From UBA6059 sp040219045 (GTDB lineage: Bacteria > Bacteroidota > Bacteroidia > Cytophagales > Cyclobacteriaceae), in assembly GCA_965229505.1 (NCBI GenBank), contig OZ245881.1, positions 3,038,001-3,102,000 of the forward strand: 64,000 nucleotides of DNA. Reading direction: 5' to 3'. This document shows positions 27,488 through 36,600 of this stretch, piece after piece. How positions within the stretch are numbered: position 1 is the stretch's first letter; each line of letters opens with the position of its first letter. The position numbers and the translations under genes are program-made. The notes under the pieces are model-generated. The model worked only from the letters and a program-made list of their open reading frames with translations. It did not search any database and had not been told where the DNA came from.

Positions 27488-28399
27488 TCAATTGAGACTT
27501 GGGCCAGAAAAATTATTTGGATCAACGCGCAGTAGTCTTTGCACCTTATCCATGTCTTGTTGCGTTTTAATCAACGCACCAAGCCCTTCCAATTTCCCGA
27601 TTTTCTCTATCGCTTCTTTTGAAGCAGACTGCTTGATGTACTTCAGCCAGTTGAGAATCTCTCGTGTGGTAGGCGCGCGCTCCAGGCCGAGCTTCCTGAG
27701 ATGATAGAAGACGTCCATGGCTACATTGACTACTTCATCTTCGACATCCGGATGATGCTTTTCGATGATTTTGGCCATCACTTCCTTATCAGGAAAATCG
27801 ATGTAGTGGTAAATGCACCGGCCTTTGAAGGCGGTCGGCAGCTCCTGTTCCCGATTGGAGGTAATGACTATGGCTGGCATATCCTCCTCAGAGACTTCTA
27901 CTACTTCACCCGACTCAGGCATGATGAACTTTCGATGACTCAGCGCATAGAGCAGGTCATTTGGAAACTCACGGGGCGCTTTGTCAATCTCATCTATCAG
28001 TAGCACAGAATTGGGGCTACCATAGGCCAGTGCAGCTGGACCCTTAGCGACATAGTCCGCCAATACCTCAGGATTGCGACCGCCTGTTGACAGTCGACTA
28101 TCCAGTCCTTTTTCTTCACGCTGAGCGTTGAGGATTTCTATTTGGGAGTCTCGTAGATATTTCACGTGATCAAACTTTGCCACGAATTGATCAACGGTGC
28201 TCTTAGACCCTACCGGGTAAACATGCAGGTCAAGCTTCATGCTATTGGAATAATGGATAGGGAGCTCGGTCTTACCAGTACCAGGTTCGCCCTCTATGAG
28301 TAGTGGCATACCCAGTACTCGTGCCATATGAAAGGCCTGAGCTAGTGAAGTATCACACAAATATTTTTCTGATCCCGTCCAGTAGGTAGTCTCCGCCAT
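27488..28399 (-). CDS. MoxR-family AAA+ ATPase
   Basis: A 303-residue AAA+ ATPase. Walker A is EGEPGTGKTELP, Walker B is SVLLIDEIDKAP, and sensor 1 is AIVITSNREQELP. MoxR ATPases act as chaperones that mature specific enzyme complexes, usually with a VWA partner such as the gene that follows. The start at 28399 (MAETTYWTGSEKYL) fits the family. Product and pairing are well supported; the client is unknown. Confidence 0.9.
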   Translation of the reverse strand: MAETTYWTGSEKYLCDTSLAQAFHMARVLGMPLLIEGEPGTGKTELPIHYSNSMKLDLHVYPVGSKSTVDQFVAKFDHVKYLRDSQIEILNAQREEKGLDSRLSTGGRNPEVLADYVAKGPAALAYGSPNSVLLIDEIDKAPREFPNDLLYALSHRKFIMPESGEVVEVSEEDMPAIVITSNREQELPTAFKGRCIYHYIDFPDKEVMAKIIEKHHPDVEDEVVNVAMDVFYHLRKLGLERAPTTREILNWLKYIKQSASKEAIEKIGKLEGLGALIKTQQDMDKVQRLLRVDPNNFSGPSLN

Positions 28400-28445
28400 A
28401 AATTTCTAATTGATTGCTGCCTTTGATGTATTAGGCCTTAGCCTT

Positions 28446-28453
28446 CAAAACTA
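28446..28453 (-). promoter_or_regulatory. Possible -7 promoter element for moxR operon
   Basis: On the minus strand TAGTTTTG matches TAnnTTTG and lies 47 bp before the MoxR start. No clear -33 TTTG accompanies it. The 217-bp gap from 28400 to 28616 also has to serve the divergent gene at 28617, for which no promoter was recognised. Confidence 0.3.
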
Positions 28454-28616
28454 ATCATTGTCGTGGTTTGTTCCCCAGCTTACCGGACAACTGTACTTAC
28501 TGGGATCAGATAAAGCTCAGTATCATGTGGGTAGACTGATGGTTGTGGTATCTTGATGTCCTACATACCCGCTCATCTTATTCCGGTAGGGCGAAAAATA
28601 AAACTCCACAACAATC

Positions 28617-29108
28617 ATGGTACGAATACTCATTTCATTACTCATTCTGATAAGTGCAAGTGCTCAAGCTCAACTCACCACGGATAATCTCAATGCGATA
28701 GTGGGCGAATGGACAGGTACACTTACTTATCTTAACTATCGCGACGATAAAACACTTGTGACGCTACCCGTGGAGGTGACGGCAACTAGCGCCGGAAAGT
28801 CCATTGATCTAATTCTGATCTTTGAAGAGCCCGGTGGAGGTACGGAGCGGCGAACTGACAAAATCAAACTCAAGAAGAATCAAATTGTCTTTAGTGGGGA
28901 TTGGGACTTAGGAGAAGCTACGGTGCAGGACAACAACCACTGGGAAGTAGAGATGTCGAAGGAGGGTATGGATAACAACCTCAAGTCAGACTTTCTGCAA
29001 GTCATGAAAGTGACCAACGACGACATTCTTATCACTAAGAAAGTACGCTATCGCGGAGGGGAATTCTTTATGAGAAACGAGTATAAGCTCAAGCGAAAGG
29101 TCGACTAG
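28617..29108 (+). CDS. Small exported protein, lipocalin-like, unknown function
   Basis: A 163-residue protein with a signal peptide (ILISLLILISASAQAQ). The mature part begins with IVGEWTGTLTYLNY and continues as short alternating beta strands up to EFFMRNEYKLKRKVD. The GxW near the start and all-beta character resemble small lipocalin-like domains of secreted Bacteroidota proteins. This is resemblance only. Its stop codon overlaps that of the convergent Fe-S carrier gene by four bases. Confidence 0.68.
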   Translation: MVRILISLLILISASAQAQLTTDNLNAIVGEWTGTLTYLNYRDDKTLVTLPVEVTATSAGKSIDLILIFEEPGGGTERRTDKIKLKKNQIVFSGDWDLGEATVQDNNHWEVEMSKEGMDNNLKSDFLQVMKVTNDDILITKKVRYRGGEFFMRNEYKLKRKVD

Positions 29109-29431
29109 ACAGCAAAACTTTCTCCGCAACCACAGGTACGTGAAGCGTTTGGGTTGATGAACTGGAATCCCTTACCATTTAGCCCATCACTAAAATCGAG
29201 TGTGGTACCAAGCAAGTAGAGAAGGCTTTTGCGATCCACGATGATCTTCACACCTTTGTCCTCAAACACATCGTCAGTGTCTTTGATGGCATTATCAAAG
29301 TCCAGATCATACATCAATCCAGAGCATCCGCCACCCTTGACCATGACACGGATGTTGTAGTCAGGTGTGTGTCCTTCTTCTGTTCTGAGCTCTGATATTC
29401 TGCTTTTGGCTTTATCTGTAACGCTAATCAT
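29105..29431 (-). CDS. A-type iron-sulfur carrier (IscA/ErpA/SufA family)
   Basis: A 108-residue Fe-S cluster scaffold/carrier that passes clusters to client enzymes. The three conserved cysteines are present: one in GGGCSGLMYDL and two in the C-terminal TCGCGESFAV. The gene lies 11 bp after an unknown small gene on the same strand and is not within a suf or isc operon. Which A-type branch it belongs to cannot be settled here. Confidence 0.94.
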   Translation of the reverse strand: MISVTDKAKSRISELRTEEGHTPDYNIRVMVKGGGCSGLMYDLDFDNAIKDTDDVFEDKGVKIIVDRKSLLYLLGTTLDFSDGLNGKGFQFINPNASRTCGCGESFAV

Positions 29432-29442
29432 GTGTCTATCTA

Positions 29443-29850
29443 TTATGCAATGGGATTGAGTACAACACTAAATACTGTGATGGTGTTCATGTCCCTACCG
29501 TAATACAATTTATCTAAGGTATCGTAGATATTCTTTGCACTAAAATAAGAAGTCTGTAGTCCACTGACACCTTTGGTCATCCACTGCACTGTGTAGCTGC
29601 CCTCTTTTTCTCTATGGTGCTGAAGGTAGTCCATCGCTTTTTTGAGCGCATCTACTTTGTCAATACCTACCTCCGACCTGAAGAGGAAGGACTGATTGTG
29701 CCTGGGATTGATGGTGATCAGATCCAGCTTGACATTGCCGTCATGAGGCGAGTACTCAAACATCAGTTCATCGTTTTTCAATCCGAGAAAACTGATAATG
29801 TCATTCTGAATTTTGGCAGCCTCTACGTGGACTTCTGTCATACTATCCAT
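29443..29850 (-). CDS. Conserved-looking small cytoplasmic protein, unknown
   Basis: A 135-residue soluble protein (or 132 residues from the ATG at 29841, MTEVHVEAAK). It has no signal peptide or membrane segment and mixes helices with short strands (KVDALKKAMDYLQHH, SYTVQWMTKGVSGLQTSYF). I do not recognise a family. It is cotranscribed with the A-type Fe-S carrier 11 bp downstream, which suggests a link to cluster assembly, but the protein itself has no cysteine and so cannot ligate a cluster through thiolates. Confidence 0.7.
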   Translation of the reverse strand: MDSMTEVHVEAAKIQNDIISFLGLKNDELMFEYSPHDGNVKLDLITINPRHNQSFLFRSEVGIDKVDALKKAMDYLQHHREKEGSYTVQWMTKGVSGLQTSYFSAKNIYDTLDKLYYGRDMNTITVFSVVLNPIA

Positions 29851-29959
29851 GGATGTATTTCCTTAACTTGATGCAAAGTTCGATCACAAAAGGAAACTTA
29901 ACAAAAGATTGAAAAGTTCATTTGATGTAATTAATTGAAGGACAGACAAAAACAATAGG

Positions 29960-30367
29960 ATGATGAAAAAATTAGAGCACATTGGGATAGCGGTGAAATC
30001 ACTTGATGACTCGGGCCAGCTTTTTGAAAAGCTCTTCGGCAAGCCGCAATACAAAGTGGAGACGGTGGAGAGTGAAGGGGTGAGTACAGCTTTTTTTCAG
30101 GTAGGGGAAACCAAAATCGAACTCCTGGAAGCCACACGTGCGGATAGTGCTATCGCAAAATATGTTGAGAAGAAGGGGGAAGGTATCCATCATCTGGCGT
30201 TTGAAGTAGAGGATATTTATAAAGAGATGGACAGGATGAGATCGGAAGGTTTTATAGTTTTGAATGATGAACCAAAGAGGGGCGCTGATAATAAGCTTGT
30301 CTGCTTCCTTCACCCAAAATCTGCCAATGGTGTGTTGGTAGAGCTTTGCCAGGAGATAAAATCATAG
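29960..30367 (+). CDS. mce: Methylmalonyl-CoA epimerase
   Basis: A 135-residue vicinal-oxygen-chelate enzyme that interconverts (S)- and (R)-methylmalonyl-CoA, feeding the mutase encoded at 12.4-16.3 kb. Metal ligands are visible as His in LEHIGIAV, His in GIHHLAFEV and Glu near VLVELCQ. The double ATG at 29960/29963 leaves the start uncertain by one residue. The thiL gene begins 3 bp after its stop, so the two are cotranscribed although metabolically unrelated. Confidence 0.93.
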   Translation: MMKKLEHIGIAVKSLDDSGQLFEKLFGKPQYKVETVESEGVSTAFFQVGETKIELLEATRADSAIAKYVEKKGEGIHHLAFEVEDIYKEMDRMRSEGFIVLNDEPKRGADNKLVCFLHPKSANGVLVELCQEIKS

Positions 30368-30370
30368 TAC

Positions 30371-31399
30371 ATGTCAGAAAATAGAACCGAGATAGGGGAG
30401 TTGGGCGAGTTTGGCCTGATCGAGAGAATTACTTCATCGTTTGACAATCAGCAGCGCTCTACTGTGCTTGGAGTAGGTGATGACGCGGCGGTCATCGATT
30501 CTGGAGATCATTTCACCGTGGTGTCTACGGACATGCTGATCGAGGGTGTTCATTTTGATCTGGCGTATATGCCGTTGGCACATTTGGGATACAAGGCTGT
30601 AGCGGTCAATGTCTCGGATATCGCAGCAATGAACGCACTTCCGACGCAGGTAACAGTGAGTATTGGTCTGAGTAATCGATTCTCTGTGGAGGCCGTGGAA
30701 GTCCTGTATGAGGGTATTAAGAGCGCTTGCAAAGCGTTTAATGTTGATCTGGTGGGTGGAGATACTACGAGCTCTCCGAGCGGTCTCGTCCTATCGGTAA
30801 CAGCGATTGGTGCGGTGGCCAAAGATGCCGTGACCTATCGGTCCGGGGCTAGGGTGCATGATATTATTTGCGCTAGCGGTGATCTCGGTGGCGCATATGT
30901 TGGGTTACAGATATTGGAGCGTGAAAAGCAGGTGTTCATGGCTAATCCTGATATGCAACCTAAGTTGGAGGATTACGATTATGTTGTTAAACGTCAGCTC
31001 AAGGCGGAAGCGCGTACCGATATTGTTCATGAATTGAAGGCACTGAATGTCAAGCCCACATCTATGATCGATGTGTCTGATGGACTGGCATCAGACCTGT
31101 TTCATATCTGCAAGCAGAGCAAGGTAGGAGTGAGGATCTATGAGGACAAACTGCCCATTGCTACTCCAGCCTATGATACTGCAGTAGAGCTCAATCTGGA
31201 TCCGATTACTTGTGTACTCAATGGAGGAGAAGACTATGAGCTGCTTTTCACTATAGCAGAGTCAGATGCCGATAAACTGAAAAATCACCATGACATATCG
31301 ATGATTGGTTTTGTGCAAAGTGAAGATGATGGACGCCTTTTGATTACCAAGAGCGGCAATCCGGTCGAACTGAAGGCTCAGGGCTGGAAACATTTCTGA
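30371..31399 (+). CDS. thiL: Thiamine-monophosphate kinase
   Basis: The last step in thiamine pyrophosphate synthesis, phosphorylating TMP with ATP. The 342-residue protein shows the ThiL signatures TVLGVGDDAAVID near the N-terminus, STDMLIEGVHFDL, the metal-binding VGGDTTSSP, and IDVSDGLASDLFHI. The C-terminal NGGEDYELLFT is also diagnostic. It overlaps no gene and sits 3 bp after mce. No TPP riboswitch was seen, as expected for a salvage kinase. Confidence 0.96.
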   Translation: MSENRTEIGELGEFGLIERITSSFDNQQRSTVLGVGDDAAVIDSGDHFTVVSTDMLIEGVHFDLAYMPLAHLGYKAVAVNVSDIAAMNALPTQVTVSIGLSNRFSVEAVEVLYEGIKSACKAFNVDLVGGDTTSSPSGLVLSVTAIGAVAKDAVTYRSGARVHDIICASGDLGGAYVGLQILEREKQVFMANPDMQPKLEDYDYVVKRQLKAEARTDIVHELKALNVKPTSMIDVSDGLASDLFHICKQSKVGVRIYEDKLPIATPAYDTAVELNLDPITCVLNGGEDYELLFTIAESDADKLKNHHDISMIGFVQSEDDGRLLITKSGNPVELKAQGWKHF

Positions 31400-31491
31400 T
31401 AAGTCAACAACAAAGAAGGCAGGCTCAATGTGACAGTCTACTCAACTGATATTCTTTTGAGACAGCCCCTTTTTAGCTATAAAGCAATGGT

Positions 31492-32724
31492 CTACTGACC
31501 TTCTTCTACATCATCAAGCTCAAAGTTGATAGGCAAAATGAGTTTTACATTGACCACTTTGCCTTCATGCACGCCAGGCTCCCAATTGGGTAGCTGAGAA
31601 ACGGCGGCTACTGCTGCATCATCGCACAACTTGGTCAATCCTTTTTCGACTGCTACCTCAGTGACCTCACCACTTTTGGTGACCACAAAGCCCACGAATA
31701 CCTGACCTTCTGTACCAATTTTCTTAGCCTCGGTTGGGTATATGATGGTTTTTTGAAGTTCTGCGATCAGCGCTTTCATGCCACCTTTGAACTTGGGGAG
31801 CTGGTCTACTTCGACATATATTTTATCATCACCTTCAGGACTGTTGTCGGCCAGTTGCTGTGCTTGTGTGGGACTGGCTAGGGATATGGCAGTGACCATA
31901 ATACTCATGGTGAGCAATGTGAGTAGATAGTCAACTGAGGTGCTGGTTCTATTTTTTGATTTTGAGAGTTCCATGATTCTTTTGTTTGTGTTGATACGAC
32001 TAAAATGACTCGTAAATGATAAGCTTGGGGCGTCCAACACTGATTTTAACAGTAATTGCGCGTAGGCCTTTTTCTTGGTATCCGCGCTGGACTGGTCTGC
32101 AATGAATTCATGATTTTGTGCGATGGCACTCTTATACAGATAGACCAATGGGTTAAACCACAAGAGCACGGCGATGATTTCAGCTAACAGGATATCCAGA
32201 CTATGCCATTCTTTGATATGGCACTCCTCGTGGTATTTGATGAGCTGACACTCTTCCTGACTCAGTTCCTCTTGAGGATTCCAGAAAAGGAACGGGCCGA
32301 AGGAAGACGTAGCTATTTTGTTGGTGGTGATCAAATAATAATTATCAGCGCGGGATTTGGCTTCACTCAAGATGATATGAAAGATTCTGATAAGTGCTGT
32401 GCTTAGCCTGATCGCAGCGACAGTCGCAATGATCATGTAAAGGCCAAACAGTAGTTGGTTGAGCGATAGGCTGAAAATGCTGGTGGACATCTGGTCCGCT
32501 CCGGCTATTGAGATTTCTGGTAGGTGATAAGTACTGGCAAAGCCAAGCTCAGTAGCAATAGGGAGTGACGTGAAGGGTATGAGTATTGAACCCAACAAGG
32601 TGATGAGCAGATACAAACGCGCAAAGTGAAAATCAACACGAGATGATAGGTACCAATGGTAGAAACCCAGGAAGGCGCCTTGCAATGCGATGATTTGGAG
32701 AATTTTAGTAATGCTGATTTCCAT
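31492..32724 (-). CDS. BlaR1/MecR1-type M56 protease fused to TonB C-terminus
   Basis: A 410-residue membrane protein. Several N-terminal membrane segments precede the zinc protease motif HEECH (residues 165-169), with a second metal region around NHEFIADQSS. Another membrane segment lies near 270-290. The periplasmic C-terminus (about 305-405, LPKFKGGMKALIAELQ to VNVKLILPINFEL) is a TonB C-terminal domain. The BlaI-type repressor gene lies 2 bp upstream, so this is a signal-transducing protease that likely inactivates the repressor. The TonB part suggests input from an outer-membrane protein. No beta-lactamase gene is adjacent. Confidence 0.9.
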   Translation of the reverse strand: MEISITKILQIIALQGAFLGFYHWYLSSRVDFHFARLYLLITLLGSILIPFTSLPIATELGFASTYHLPEISIAGADQMSTSIFSLSLNQLLFGLYMIIATVAAIRLSTALIRIFHIILSEAKSRADNYYLITTNKIATSSFGPFLFWNPQEELSQEECQLIKYHEECHIKEWHSLDILLAEIIAVLLWFNPLVYLYKSAIAQNHEFIADQSSADTKKKAYAQLLLKSVLDAPSLSFTSHFSRINTNKRIMELSKSKNRTSTSVDYLLTLLTMSIMVTAISLASPTQAQQLADNSPEGDDKIYVEVDQLPKFKGGMKALIAELQKTIIYPTEAKKIGTEGQVFVGFVVTKSGEVTEVAVEKGLTKLCDDAAVAAVSQLPNWEPGVHEGKVVNVKLILPINFELDDVEEGQ

Positions 32725-32726
32725 GA

Positions 32727-33095
32727 CTATTCGTCTTTGAGGTCATTTTCGATGGTCTTCATCATTTGCTCTACATCGTTTACACTCAGGTTTTTGTCCT
32801 TAGCAAAGAATGAGACCACCTTCTCGATGGATCCACCGAAGTAGTTGCTGACCATGGTATTAAGAAAGAAGCTGCGGTACTCGTCCTTAGCCACGATCGG
32901 GTAGTACTCGTGGGTTTTTCCGTAGGCCTTGAAGTCGACAAATCCCTTTTTTACAAGAATACGTATGATGGTCGATACGGTATTGTAAGCAGGTTTGGGC
33001 GCTGGCATTTTATCAATGACGTCATGGACAAATCCCTTCTCCATGTCCCAGAGAATCTGCATTATCTGTTCTTCCGCCTTGGTTAGTTCTTTCAT
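32727..33095 (-). CDS. BlaI/MecI-family transcriptional repressor
   Basis: A 122-residue winged-helix repressor (PF03965). The DNA-binding part is MKELTKAEEQIMQILWDMEKGFVHDVIDKM, then a helix with YNTVSTIIRILVKKGFV, and a C-terminal dimerisation helix. I use the ATG at 33095. The 33131 start would add 12 residues and run into the operator. It heads the operon with the M56 protease 2 bp downstream. It probably represses its own operon through the dyad just upstream. Confidence 0.93.
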   Translation of the reverse strand: MKELTKAEEQIMQILWDMEKGFVHDVIDKMPAPKPAYNTVSTIIRILVKKGFVDFKAYGKTHEYYPIVAKDEYRSFFLNTMVSNYFGGSIEKVVSFFAKDKNLSVNDVEQMMKTIENDLKDE

Positions 33096-33107
33096 AGTAA
33101 CGAAAGT

Positions 33108-33147
33108 AAAACTAATTAGATAGTTTAACAACTAAATTATTAGTTTT
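33108..33147. promoter_or_regulatory. Candidate BlaI operator, nested dyad
   Basis: This 40-bp element lies 13-52 bp before the repressor ATG. Its outer arms are a perfect 9-bp inverted repeat, AAAACTAAT and ATTAGTTTT. An inner pair, TAGTT and AACTA, is centred on the same axis. Position and symmetry are those of an autoregulatory BlaI-family operator. Half sites ACTA/TAGT recall known BlaI/MecI sites. Confidence 0.65.
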
Positions 33148-33220
33148 TTACTTTGCTCATTATTTTGATCATCTCTTTTTCTTAGTCTAAGCAAATTCCT
33201 ACTTTAGACCCTACGCTAAG

Positions 33221-33649
33221 ATGAAATCTATGAAAACACTGCTTGGTCAGGCAAAATATTATCTGGATAAACCTTATATAAAGGTAGGATTTGATCCATT
33301 GAGCGGCATTCTTTTCAACATCTGGAATGGGTTTGCGTCTTTTGAGGAAGTGCTGCAGATAGGCAAGCGGACACTGGATGCGGCCCTGTTTGAGAAACCG
33401 ACCAAAGCTCTATTCGATACGCGTAACATGGAGGTGTTGGATGAAAAATCTCAGCAGTATGTGTCTACCGAGTTTGCCAGGCAGATGAGAGAGGTGGGCA
33501 TTAAGTTTACCGCTACTGTACTTCCGGAGGACGAATTTGCAAAGCACTCTGTCGACCGCATCAAAGAGGCACTACTCACTACCGCAACCACAGAAGTAAA
33601 GTACTTCGAGAAAGCAGGTGCAGCAGTGAAATGGCTGAGCACCAAATAG
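33221..33649 (+). CDS. SpoIIAA/STAS-like small protein, unknown function
   Basis: A 142-residue soluble protein. It begins MKSMKTLLGQAKYYLDKPYIKVGFDPLSGILFNIWNG and continues with alternating strands and helices (ALFDTRNMEVLDEKSQQYVSTEF). The pattern of a value-strand followed by helices, with FDTRNM, resembles the SpoIIAA-like/STAS fold found widely in Bacteroidota. This is a fold guess. Its stop TAG directly abuts the stop of the convergent amylase gene. Confidence 0.65.
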   Translation: MKSMKTLLGQAKYYLDKPYIKVGFDPLSGILFNIWNGFASFEEVLQIGKRTLDAALFEKPTKALFDTRNMEVLDEKSQQYVSTEFARQMREVGIKFTATVLPEDEFAKHSVDRIKEALLTTATTEVKYFEKAGAAVKWLSTK

Positions 33650-36600
33650 CTATTGCTTGATTACCCGGGTGCCATACTGCGTCGATCCACTTGTGAAAGT
33701 TAGGAAGTAGACTCCTGACTCTAGCCCGGACAGGCCAAATCGAAACTCTCCCCCTTCTGTGATCATATTTCTCCATTCTCTTATCTTCTTACCAGAAAGA
33801 TCGGTAAGAAGGGCAACCGAGATCGCATTAACTCCCGTGAGTCTGACATTCAACTGATCAAAAGTTGGATTGGGGTAAGTTGAGAAATTGCTAACGAGAT
33901 CATCGGCAATGCCCGTAGGTACTCCGTCATCAATAATCGGCACATCAACAAAAATGTCTTGGAGACCTTCATCTTTACCTTCTTTGGAGCCATCTGCATT
34001 TCGGAAAACCATGCCTAGACGGTAAACCGAAGTTCCCGCAGGCACATGATAGTAGTTCCTTGGGGTCATAGATATCTCCCATTTATTGGCCTCTCCGGGT
34101 ACTTTGGTCATTTGACCTATGCCATCATCCTGCCCCCAGTTGCCGACGACCAGCTCCCAGCTCGTGCCATTCTCTACCGTAATCACTCCTGAGTGCATAT
34201 ACACCTTTGATGCTCCAACCAACGCTCCGGCGGGCTCAGAAGCTTCAGCATCATAGGTAATCGTGATATTGTTGGTGCTACCAAACTCGGTCGGGGAGAC
34301 GGTCACAATGCTTAGCTCTTCATCCGGTAGCACGTCAAAGTAAATGAAATCACCGCCGGCATTTGTTCCCAGATTGACACCTGCCTCATCCCTGAATTTC
34401 ATTGCGATCTTGTAGATTCTTTGTTCTGCAGGTACCCCAAAGTACTCTCGTGCAGCAAGTGAAAAGGCCCATTTTCCATCCTGGCCTTCCGTCGGTGTGA
34501 GTTCTAGGCCTAGATCAGTACCATCTAAGGAGCCCACGAAGTTAGAGACCTCATTACTACCTGGCTCGAGTACTACTCCTGCATAGAGGAAAATACGCTC
34601 CGCATCCGACAATCCTTGCGTGCCGGCGGGATCTGCGGCCACTGCATCCAGAGTGAAGTTTACTTCCTGCAAAGCGTTGAACTCAGTGGGATCTGGAGTC
34701 ACTATACTTCTAAATACATCGACAAGATTTGCGGTAGCGGAAAACACGGGCTGATCTGTGAAAAAGTAAAACTGCCCGGGAGCAAAAGTCAACTGCGTTG
34801 ATGAGCCTGAGATGACAAGAGTATCCCCGGTGAAGAATTCGTACCAATTTCCTGACTTAGAAAAAGAAGCATTCCTGGATTGCTCTGTCAAAGAGAAATT
34901 ACCCAGGATTTCAACATTCAATTCTTCGTGTTGGATACTTATTGTTCTTAAGTCGCCGGATAGTGTAGTGGTCAAGCTGCCTTCATCGAAGGCGTTGGCG
35001 TAGGTATTCGTCAGGTTGATGATTTCGGCTGTTGTATTGTAGAGCTTTTGCCTTTGCTCGTCTTCATAGTAGCCAAGTCCATCCGCTCCCCATGGCAGAG
35101 GTTTCTCACCAGTCCTACCGGCAAAATTGATATCGATATCATATCCAAGCTCCTGGAATTGCCAAAGCATCTTAGGACCAGGTAGCGTGTAGAAGAAGGC
35201 GGAGGCTAGCTTAGAACGATTGAGCGCAACAGAGAGCTCCTGGGTATTGTAAGTGCCGGATGAGCGCCCAAACTCAATCATTTCATAGACTAGTCTGTCT
35301 TCATCGTGGCTCTCTATATAAGATACGCGACTCGCCTGTTTGACCGCATCTCCACTTGGAGACCCATTGCCCGCTAGGAGTTGTCTGAAGTCATTGTTAC
35401 TATTTCCCCAGACCATCATGCCTTCATTTTTGAGGATGGTTTCTTCGTCCTGATCAGCAAAATGCTCAAGGATTACATAAGCTGAAGGGTCAGTCTCCCA
35501 TATCTTGTCAGCCATTCTGGTAAGTATATCGATACGCGACTGGTCCAATTGTCCCCAAGCACCAACATCATCAGGGTTATTGGTCTGTGTAAAGCCCTTT
35601 GACAGGTCAAATCTGTAGCCATCGAAGTGGTATTCCTCGATCCAATATTTGCTGACTTTGTCAACATAGTCCTGGGTGTAAGGACTCTCATGGTTGAAGT
35701 CATAGCCTACATTGAAGGGGTGCGTTGCGTCAGGGTTGAACCAGGGATTGTCGGTAGAGGGCTTGCCATTTTCACTATCGAAGTACATCATGACCAGAGG
35801 ACTTTGACCAAAGCTGTGATTGAGAACCATGTCGAGTATGACAGCAATACCCTCGGCGTGACAGGCTGCTATTAAGTCTTTCAGATCATTTTTGGTGCCA
35901 TAGTATTTATCAGGAGCGAAATAATAGGAGGGATTGTAACCCCAGCTGCTGTTGCCTTCAAACTCCATGATGGGCATGAGCTCGATAGCATTGATGCCCA
36001 GTCGTTTGAGATAGGACAAGGAGTCGATGACATCCTTGTAGTCATGCGAACCAACAAAATCTCTTACCAGTAATTCATAAACCACGAGCTTTTCCTGATC
36101 ATGCTTAACCCAGCTATCTTCAGAAATAGGCCATGCATAGTCCTGCTGCCCGGTTTGAAGGACAGTAGCCACACCATAGTCTATTTCGTCATATACGGGT
36201 AGATTTGGATAAACACTGCTCGGGATAAACTCATCATTCCAGGGGTCAGCCACCTGATCTGCAAATGGATCTCCAACTTTGATAACACCTTCTACCCAGT
36301 ACTGGTACACATAGGGCTTGCCTGATTCTAGGCCATTGATCTCGATGAAAAACCTTGAGGAGTCATTGGAATCTACCTGCATCAGATAGTCATCGTCAAT
36401 TTCCCAGTCGTTGAAATCACCAACGACGTATACAAAATCTTTGTCTGGAGCGAGAAGTGAAAGCACTACTTTGGTATCATCCCCATCGATGTAGTTGATG
36501 CCATCGATAGCGCCTACCGGCAATGGTGCTGCTACGGTCTGTCCTCTCAGTTTTACCTCGATCTCGTTGATATCCTCTTCCTGTGATGATCCAAAGGTCG

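Noticed and set aside
27462..31442. 13-base string GGCTCAATGTGAC present in two intergenic regions (27462 and 31430)
   Set aside because: In 64 kb many chance 13-mer matches are expected, and no symmetry or position supports a function.
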